The notes under the pieces are model-generated. The model was not told where the DNA came from. It saw only the letters and a program-made list of their open reading frames with translations, and ran no database searches. This document shows, in pieces, positions 13,893 through 18,356 of a stretch of DNA of 18,356 bases (position 1 is the first letter of the stretch; every line of letters begins with the position of its first letter). Source of the DNA: JBGFRR01 sp041695045 (GTDB taxonomy: Bacteria; Bacteroidota; Ignavibacteria; UBA10030); the NCBI GenBank assembly GCA_041695045.1, contig JBGFRR010000104.1, positions 1 through 18,356 on the forward strand, read 5' to 3'. The position numbers were made by a program, and so were the translations under genes.

Positions 13893-14909
13893 TCACAACC
13901 CCTGCCGCGCGAACCGCTCCGTCTGGAGAATGAACCTCAGCGAGATGCGGTGCGTGTTGCCGAGGTTCTCCGTGCCGCTGAAGTGAGCAAAGGAATAGTC
14001 GATGTCGAGCTTGTTCAGGTGCACGCCTGCGCCGAGCGTCACCTGCTTGATGTCGTTGTACCCGACGCGCAGCGCAACGAGCCGGTCGTAGTCGAACTCC
14101 AACCCTACGTTCGGATCGACGCTGAACGGGCCCATACTCGCCGATGTTGCAAACCTTCGGTTCTCGAAGCGCACGTCGAGGTCAAGCGTCGGCGCGAACC
14201 GTCCACCAAGCAATTCGATGAAGTATGCCGTGCCAACTTTCATCGTCGGCGTGATCAGCTCATTGCGGCCGGTGCTCCATCCGAGGAATGTCGTGGTGAC
14301 ATCCTGTACGTTCAATCCCACAAAGAAATCAGTGAACGGTGTGTAGAGGATTCCGGCGTCGAAGCCGATGCCGGTCGCGGAATGGTCGGCGAGGTCGCGG
14401 CGGATGATCTTCACGTTGCCGCCGTAGAAGAAGCGGTCGCTCGCGCGCTTGGCGTAACTGAAGTACAAGGCCCAGTCGGCAGAGTTGAAGTAGGTGATCT
14501 TGTCGTAATCAGGGCGGTTGTTGTCGTCAAACAGCCTGTTGCCGTTGGCGTCGAGCCAGGCGTTGCGCGTGTCCGGAATCCCATCAACGCCAAGCCGCAG
14601 GATGCTGACGCCCACGCTCGCGTCGGCGCCGTACGGCAGCGCGATGGAAGCAAAGTCGTAGTTGATGAGATTGCCGAAACGCTCGTCGTGCATCAACACG
14701 GCTTCGGGATAGTTGAGGCGCGCGAGCGCGGCGGGGTTCCAGTAGCCTGCGGTGGCATCGTTCGCGAGCGCAACGTACGCACCGCCCAGGCCGAGCGCTC
14801 TTCCGCCCACACCAATAGCCATGAACTCGCCTGCGTACTTTGCAACCGTTTGTGCGGTCAGTTGTTGTGACGCAAGAAGTGTGACGACAAACCAGCCGAG
14901 CGTTCGCAC
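13893..14909 (-). CDS. PorV/PorQ-family outer-membrane protein
   Basis: A 338-residue predicted beta-barrel. It has a signal peptide (MRTLGWFVVTLLASQQLTAQ, cleavage near 20) and the family signature GEFMAIGVGGRALGLGGAYV followed by ALANDATAGYWNPAALARL. Alternating beta strands run to an aromatic-rich C-terminus. A D/N-rich loop (DANGNRLFDDNNRPDYDK) may bind calcium. In Bacteroidota, PorV acts in type IX secretion, but many paralogues in FCB genomes have no assigned role, so the specific function is open. The start is GTG at 14909, six codons inside the longest frame, because GGAGG lies just upstream and the signal peptide begins there. It is 74 bases downstream of the dipeptidase gene and may share its transcript. 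Confidence 0.88.
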   Translation of the reverse strand: MRTLGWFVVTLLASQQLTAQTVAKYAGEFMAIGVGGRALGLGGAYVALANDATAGYWNPAALARLNYPEAVLMHDERFGNLINYDFASIALPYGADASVGVSILRLGVDGIPDTRNAWLDANGNRLFDDNNRPDYDKITYFNSADWALYFSYAKRASDRFFYGGNVKIIRRDLADHSATGIGFDAGILYTPFTDFFVGLNVQDVTTTFLGWSTGRNELITPTMKVGTAYFIELLGGRFAPTLDLDVRFENRRFATSASMGPFSVDPNVGLEFDYDRLVALRVGYNDIKQVTLGAGVHLNKLDIDYSFAHFSGTENLGNTHRISLRFILQTERFARQGL

Positions 14910-14913
14910 AGGA

Positions 14914-14918
14914 CCTCC
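14914..14918 (-). promoter_or_regulatory. Shine-Dalgarno deciding the GTG start of the PorV/PorQ-like gene
   Basis: Minus-strand GGAGG, four bases before GTG at 14909. The upstream in-frame GTG at 14927 has no such sequence, and this Shine-Dalgarno would lie inside its coding region. Confidence 0.6.
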
Positions 14919-14983
14919 AAAAGACACAAAGTCAAGATTCCTTTCGGGATGAAGCTACGGCAAATTGGAGAAAGATGCAAACC

Positions 14984-16282
14984 CTAATCTCCGCTCTCTG
15001 TTTGCAACTCACGCGCGACTCGTTCTGCCTCCCTCCACACACGCAGCAGGTTCCCGCCCCACATCTTGCGAATCTCCTCTTCGGTGTAGCCGCGCCGGAC
15101 AAGTTCCAGTGTGACGTTGAACGTCTCGCCGGCGTGCCTCCATCCCTCAATTCCGCCGCCGCCGTCGAAGTCCGCGCTGATCCCCGCGTGGTCCACCCCG
15201 ATCAGCCGCACCACATGGTCGATGTGATCGACGAACTCTTTCACCGTCGCCGGCGGCCCTGCGGGATACATGCGGTTCAGCTCCTGCAATCGCGCGCGGA
15301 ACTTGTGCTGCTGCTCTTCGGAAAGCGCCTGCACCGCGCGCCGCATCGTCCCGCCACCACCCGCAGGCGGCAGTCCAAACTCCTTTCGCAACGCCTGCAG
15401 TGCTGCGGTGCGCTCCGGCGTTTCCACCGGATTCCACACAAACGCTCCCAGTTCCACAAGATGAATCACACCGCCGTTCTTTTTCAGCTCGAGCAGCGTC
15501 TCGTCGTCGATGTTGCGCGGGTTGTTGTTCACCGCCCACGCGCCGGAATGCGACGCGATCACCGGCGCTTTTGAGAGCCGCAGAGCATCAAGCACGGACT
15601 TTTTGGAAATGTGCGAGATGTCCACCATGATGCCGAGCCGGTTCATCTCCGCAATCACGCGCCTGCCGAACGCGCTCACGCCGCCGTGTTCCTCCGCCGG
15701 CTCGTCCTCGAACGGATTGGCCGAATCACAAATATCATTGTGCCCGTTGTGCGCCAAGGTGATGTATCGCCCGCCGCGCTCGTGGAACTCTTTGAGCTTC
15801 GAGAGGTCGTTCCCGATGGGCCAGCCGTTCTCGATGCCGATGCACGCCACGAGCTTGCCCCCGCCTATGGCGGGGTGAATGCGCTCCACGTCGTCCGGCG
15901 TGTAGGCGATGGCGATCTCGTTCGGGTACTGCGCGGCCATCCGGTGAATGGCCTCGAACTTTCGGATGGCTTGGCGGTACGCAAACTCGTTCCCCTCGTT
16001 TGTCCGCTCGCCCTGCCCGACGTAGACGATGAAGAAGCCGAGGTCGAGGCCGCCGTCGCGCATTTTCTGGAACGTCATCTGTCGCGGGTCATCGGGATTA
16101 CCCGGGTCGTCCTTCGGCGTGGCGAAGTCGAATGAAATATCGCAGTGCGGGTCAATAGTGATGACGCGTTGATGAATGGCACGGGCTTTTTCGATGAGAG
16201 CGGCGTCCGACAATGTTGACTGCGAGAGAACGGTATGCGAAACAAAAAGGACAACAAAGAGGCGAAGCAGGAATGGAAGCAT
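14984..16282 (-). CDS. Secreted membrane-type dipeptidase, peptidase family M19
   Basis: A 432-residue zinc metallopeptidase of the renal (membrane) dipeptidase family, cleaving dipeptides and some D-amino-acid or beta-lactam-like substrates. A signal peptide covers about 1-21. Metal ligands are visible: H46-x-D48 in TIDPHCD, E151 in IGIENGW, H224 in DISHIS, H245 in ASHSGAW, and D371 in ISADFDGGGG. Length is in the family's range (about 350-430) with an extra loop at about 285-345. The ATG at 16282 has GGGAG nine bases upstream. A GC-rich hairpin at 15859-15875 encodes part of HPAIGGGKL, where relatives are usually a little shorter. It likely scavenges peptides in the periplasm or at the surface. 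Confidence 0.93.
   Translation of the reverse strand: MLPFLLRLFVVLFVSHTVLSQSTLSDAALIEKARAIHQRVITIDPHCDISFDFATPKDDPGNPDDPRQMTFQKMRDGGLDLGFFIVYVGQGERTNEGNEFAYRQAIRKFEAIHRMAAQYPNEIAIAYTPDDVERIHPAIGGGKLVACIGIENGWPIGNDLSKLKEFHERGGRYITLAHNGHNDICDSANPFEDEPAEEHGGVSAFGRRVIAEMNRLGIMVDISHISKKSVLDALRLSKAPVIASHSGAWAVNNNPRNIDDETLLELKKNGGVIHLVELGAFVWNPVETPERTAALQALRKEFGLPPAGGGGTMRRAVQALSEEQQHKFRARLQELNRMYPAGPPATVKEFVDHIDHVVRLIGVDHAGISADFDGGGGIEGWRHAGETFNVTLELVRRGYTEEEIRKMWGGNLLRVWREAERVARELQTESGD
15859..15875. repeat. GC-rich hairpin inside the dipeptidase gene
   Basis: CCCCGCC-TAT-GGCGGGG is a perfect 7-3-7 inverted repeat in coding sequence, matching the layout of the hairpin in the helicase-like gene at 10494-10512. 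The encoded IHPAIGGGKL looks a few residues longer than the usual family turn before the G-K-l-a-x-x-x-G-I-E strand. Confidence 0.45.
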
Positions 16283-16420
16283 TGGCTGAATCTCCCGTTA
16301 AGGATTCTTCTGGACTCGGAGTGCATCAAAAGAAACGAAAAATAACCATGAAATGGAAGGGTATTCTGTTCACTTGTTGAAGAGGCCAGAACGATACACA
16401 CACTCGCCGACTGAATACGC

Positions 16421-16449
16421 TTGACCGTTTCATAGAAAGTTGCTACCAT
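16421..16449 (+). promoter_or_regulatory. Possible sigma70-type promoter for cas6
   Basis: TTGACC (16421-16426) and TACCAT (16444-16449) are separated by exactly 17 bases, and the start codon follows 80 bases later. The -10 box matches TATAAT at four of six positions. It is the best candidate in the 247-base divergent gap between the dipeptidase gene and cas6, which holds no gene. Confidence 0.4.
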
Positions 16450-16529
16450 GCGTAAGAACGCGCAATTCCTTCCGCCGGTCTACTGCTATACTTGCCTTCT
16501 GAATTATTACAAGAGAGCATCCGTTGAGA

Positions 16530-17342
16530 ATGCGACTCTCCATCATGCCACTTCAACCGCTTACGACCATCACCTTGAACTATCCTTACTATCTTTCATC
16601 GGCAATCTATCGGTGGATTGAACAATCGTCTCCCTCCTATGCAGCGTTCCTCCATGAACAGGGGTTTTCGCCCGAAGGCCCGCAGCGACGCTTCAAGCAT
16701 TTTTGCTTCTCCCGGTTAATCGTCCCTCGACGAACAATTTTTGACGGGCGGTTGCGCATCGAATCTCCAACGGTTCAATGGTTTGTCAGCATGCCGGTTG
16801 ACGAATCGCTGCAGCATTTCGTGGTAGGAATATTTGAGAGACGCGAGTTTTACATCGAGCGGGAGGAAAACCGGTTCCTCGTTGAGCAGGTGGAGACATT
16901 GCCGGAGCCGGATTGGAAGGAAACGATGACATTCAGAATGCTTTCACCAACCACCGTTTCGATACCGGAAGATCGTAATGGCAAACTCTGGCCGCGCTAC
17001 TTGCTGCCAGATGACCCGCGACTTAGCGACACGCTGTGTAGAAACATCATCAACAAATACCACTCGCTGTGTAGGTCGAACTTCAGTTCGACCTCATCGG
17101 TCGACATGAATGTCGACCTACAACTCCAATGCACTCTTGATCAGCAGTTTATCACTGATCGCGGCGGTCCCTCGAGGATCACGAAGCTGATCACCGTGAA
17201 GGCAGGTCATGCGGAAGAGACAAAGGTGCGCGGTTTTATATGTCCACTGACGATTGAAGGAAACGTGGAACTCATCAAGCTTGCCTACGAAAGCGGACTT
17301 GGGGAGAAGAACAGTTTAGGATTTGGGATGTTGGGTTTGTAG
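16530..17342 (+). CDS. cas6: CRISPR-associated endoribonuclease Cas6 carrying an in-frame palindromic insertion
   Basis: A 270-residue Cas6, which cuts CRISPR precursor RNA at repeat hairpins to make crRNA. The N-terminal segment has LNYPYYLSSAIYRWI, YAAFLHEQGF and RRFKHFCFSRL. Tyr27, His42 and Lys56 fall where the Pyrococcus Cas6 catalytic Tyr/His/Lys lie. The C-terminus carries the glycine-rich loop YESGLGEKNSLGFGMLGL, also like that enzyme. Codons 181-198 (about RSNFSSTSSVDMNVDLQ) come from a 53-bp palindromic repeat between NKYHSL and LQCTLDQQF, a place where relatives have a short turn. The TAG stop comes from a second repeat. The ATG at 16530 is chosen over TTG at 16524 because Cas6 proteins typically begin MR(L/F). 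No array is in view; it may serve a locus to the right. Confidence 0.92.
   Translation: MRLSIMPLQPLTTITLNYPYYLSSAIYRWIEQSSPSYAAFLHEQGFSPEGPQRRFKHFCFSRLIVPRRTIFDGRLRIESPTVQWFVSMPVDESLQHFVVGIFERREFYIEREENRFLVEQVETLPEPDWKETMTFRMLSPTTVSIPEDRNGKLWPRYLLPDDPRLSDTLCRNIINKYHSLCRSNFSSTSSVDMNVDLQLQCTLDQQFITDRGGPSRITKLITVKAGHAEETKVRGFICPLTIEGNVELIKLAYESGLGEKNSLGFGMLGL
17070..17122. repeat. 53-bp two-hairpin palindromic element inside cas6
   Basis: The ends TGTAGGTCGA and TCGACCTACA are perfect 10-bp inverted repeats. Within are two hairpins: GGTCGAAC-TTCA-GTTCGACC (17074-17093) and GGTCGACAT-GA-ATGTCGACC (17099-17118). It lies in frame and keeps cas6 open, adding about 18 codons. A second copy with the same ends and hairpins but a longer centre lies at 17338-17416. 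Confidence 0.8.
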
Positions 17343-17416
17343 GTCGAACTTTCGTTCGACCGAATGTACTTAGCCTTTATTTCGACGAATGCAGTCGACA
17401 TGAATGTCGACCTACA
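17338..17416. repeat. 79-bp copy of the palindromic element at the cas6 3' end
   Basis: The copy has TGTAGGTCGAAC at its left end and GTCGACCTACA at its right. Hairpins are GGTCGAAC-TTTC-GTTCGACC (17342-17361) and GTCGACAT-GA-ATGTCGAC (17394-17411), with 32 bases between them instead of five. The TAG at 17340-17342, inside the left end, is the cas6 stop. The element fills most of the gap to the TPR gene and could act as a hairpin terminator or RNA-stability element. Confidence 0.75.
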
Positions 17417-17435
17417 TCATCAGGAACAACCACTT

Positions 17436-18356
17436 ATGCCAAAATCATCACACACCGACGCGTTTCGCCGCGTCAACAAACTGATTGACCAGGGAAAACT
17501 GCGGAAAGCCATCCCGCTGCTCGAAGAACTCATCAAGCAATACCCCGGTGAGCCATTCCTGTATCAAGACTTAGCGATGTGCTATGAAGAGACCAGCCAG
17601 ATCGAGCGGGGCATTGCCGTCGCAGAAAAGGCGGCTGATCTGTTTCCGGATAACCTTGATGTCCTAATCGATTACGCTGAGATTCTTTCTTTGAACGATC
17701 TCTTTGAAGAAGCGGAACGATTCTATCGCAACGCCATTGCTGTTGCAGGACCTACGAAAAAGCGCGAACAGACCGATCTCTATGTTGGACTGGGCGAAGC
17801 ACTCTGGGGTCAATCGAAGCGCGATGAGGCGCTTGACGCATGGAAACAGGCGCTTAAACTAAACCCGAACCACGAAGAAGCTCGCGCACAACTGGAAATC
17901 TTCACCAACGAATATGGTGAGCCAAAACGCTTTGGTCCTTTTGATGACGTCTGGCATTTTCACAAGATTATGAGCGACCGCTACTTCAAACAGGTTGGGC
18001 GTACGGAGTTCGAAACCAAAAAAGAAGCTGAACAGGTCTATGGCGCCATTATGCAAGCATGGAACGAGAGCGTCGCTCCGCGATCGAAAGAGCTTGATAC
18101 GATGACAGCGGCGGAGAAAACGAAATTCTTCGAATCGATCCGGATCGATTACAACAAGCCGTTTCAACCGAAGATCGATATCCGGAAGCGGGGGAAACCG
18201 AAGAAAGAAAAAGTTGTTGGCACGGCAAAAGAAAAGGAGTTCCTCAGAACGATGGACGCGCGGTTCGGATTTCTCCCACCGGCGGGAGGAGTGAAACTTC
18301 TCATGTTTGGCACGCCCGCCCTCTTTGCTGTGGGCTTTCGCAAAGAACGCTTCCGG
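17436..18356 (+). CDS. TPR-repeat protein, cut by the right edge
   Basis: The frame is open for 307 codons to the window end with no stop. Residues about 8-155 form four tetratricopeptide-like helical pairs, for example GKLRKAIPLLEELIKQYPGE, then RGIAVAEKAADLFPDN, FEEAERFYRNAI and RDEALDAWKQALKLNPNHEEA. After these comes a charged linker and a lysine-rich stretch (about 250-270), then FGFLPPAGGVKLLMFGTPAL. None of the later part is recognised, and no nuclease or CARF motif is seen. AGGA lies ten bases before the ATG. It begins 94 bases after cas6 on the same strand with a palindromic repeat in between, so co-transcription is possible. A role in the CRISPR locus is only an inference from position. 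Confidence 0.82.
   Translation, partial: MPKSSHTDAFRRVNKLIDQGKLRKAIPLLEELIKQYPGEPFLYQDLAMCYEETSQIERGIAVAEKAADLFPDNLDVLIDYAEILSLNDLFEEAERFYRNAIAVAGPTKKREQTDLYVGLGEALWGQSKRDEALDAWKQALKLNPNHEEARAQLEIFTNEYGEPKRFGPFDDVWHFHKIMSDRYFKQVGRTEFETKKEAEQVYGAIMQAWNESVAPRSKELDTMTAAEKTKFFESIRIDYNKPFQPKIDIRKRGKPKKEKVVGTAKEKEFLRTMDARFGFLPPAGGVKLLMFGTPALFAVGFRKERFR

Noticed and set aside
13863..14870. Long plus-strand open frame of 335 codons opposite the PorV/PorQ-like gene
   Set aside because: It is rich in Arg/Val/Glu in the manner of an antisense translation of GC-rich coding DNA, while the minus strand has a signal peptide and family motifs.
17070..17416. Two related palindromic repeats near cas6 as a CRISPR array
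   Set aside because: The two copies differ in length, lie 215 bases apart with coding sequence between, and each contains two hairpins. There is no regular spacer pattern.

Overview
The window reads as part of a chromosome from the Bacteroidota/Chlorobiota (FCB) lineage, perhaps an Ignavibacteria- or Kapabacteria-like organism. The basis is a PorV/PorQ-type outer-membrane protein, a cbb3 oxidase lying beside alternative-complex-III-like cytochrome genes, weak or absent Shine-Dalgarno sequences at many starts, and a very high density of short palindromic repeats. The taxonomic call is an inference and is not tight.

Region 1 (1-5444, minus strand) is respiratory. Read in the transcribed direction it runs ccoS, ccoN, ccoO, a decayed mntA/hepT toxin-antitoxin module cut by a 206-bp MITE-like insertion, a membrane-anchored monohaem cytochrome c, a pentahaem lipoprotein cytochrome resembling ActA, a DinB-fold protein, and finally the first 19 codons of a Tat-exported protein that runs off the left edge. 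ccoS/ccoN, ccoN/ccoO and the two cytochrome genes overlap, so they are probably translated in a coupled way. No diheme ccoP is visible; the monohaem cytochrome may take its place.

Region 2 (5658-8586) holds a TauE/SafE-like membrane protein (divergent from ccoS and probably linked to copper or oxidase assembly), a CNNM/CorC transporter-like protein and a TVP38/TMEM64-type membrane protein.

Region 3 (8938-16282, minus strand) holds a large, divergent superfamily 1 helicase-like protein, a newly read 57-residue membrane miniprotein, an NhaC-family antiporter, a PorV/PorQ-type protein and a secreted M19 dipeptidase.

Region 4 (16530-18356, plus strand) starts what may be a CRISPR-associated locus: a Cas6 endoribonuclease followed by a TPR protein that is cut by the right edge. 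No CRISPR array lies in the window.

The most striking theme is short palindromic DNA. One 53-bp two-hairpin element sits in frame inside cas6, and a relative supplies the cas6 stop codon. The stop codons of the other two plus-strand genes with a visible end (tauE/safE-like and TVP38-like) also lie in a TAGG that opens a palindromic repeat. GC-rich 7-3-7 hairpins sit inside two unrelated coding sequences. The gene-poor stretches 59-623 and 2571-3143 are made mostly of nested inverted repeats.
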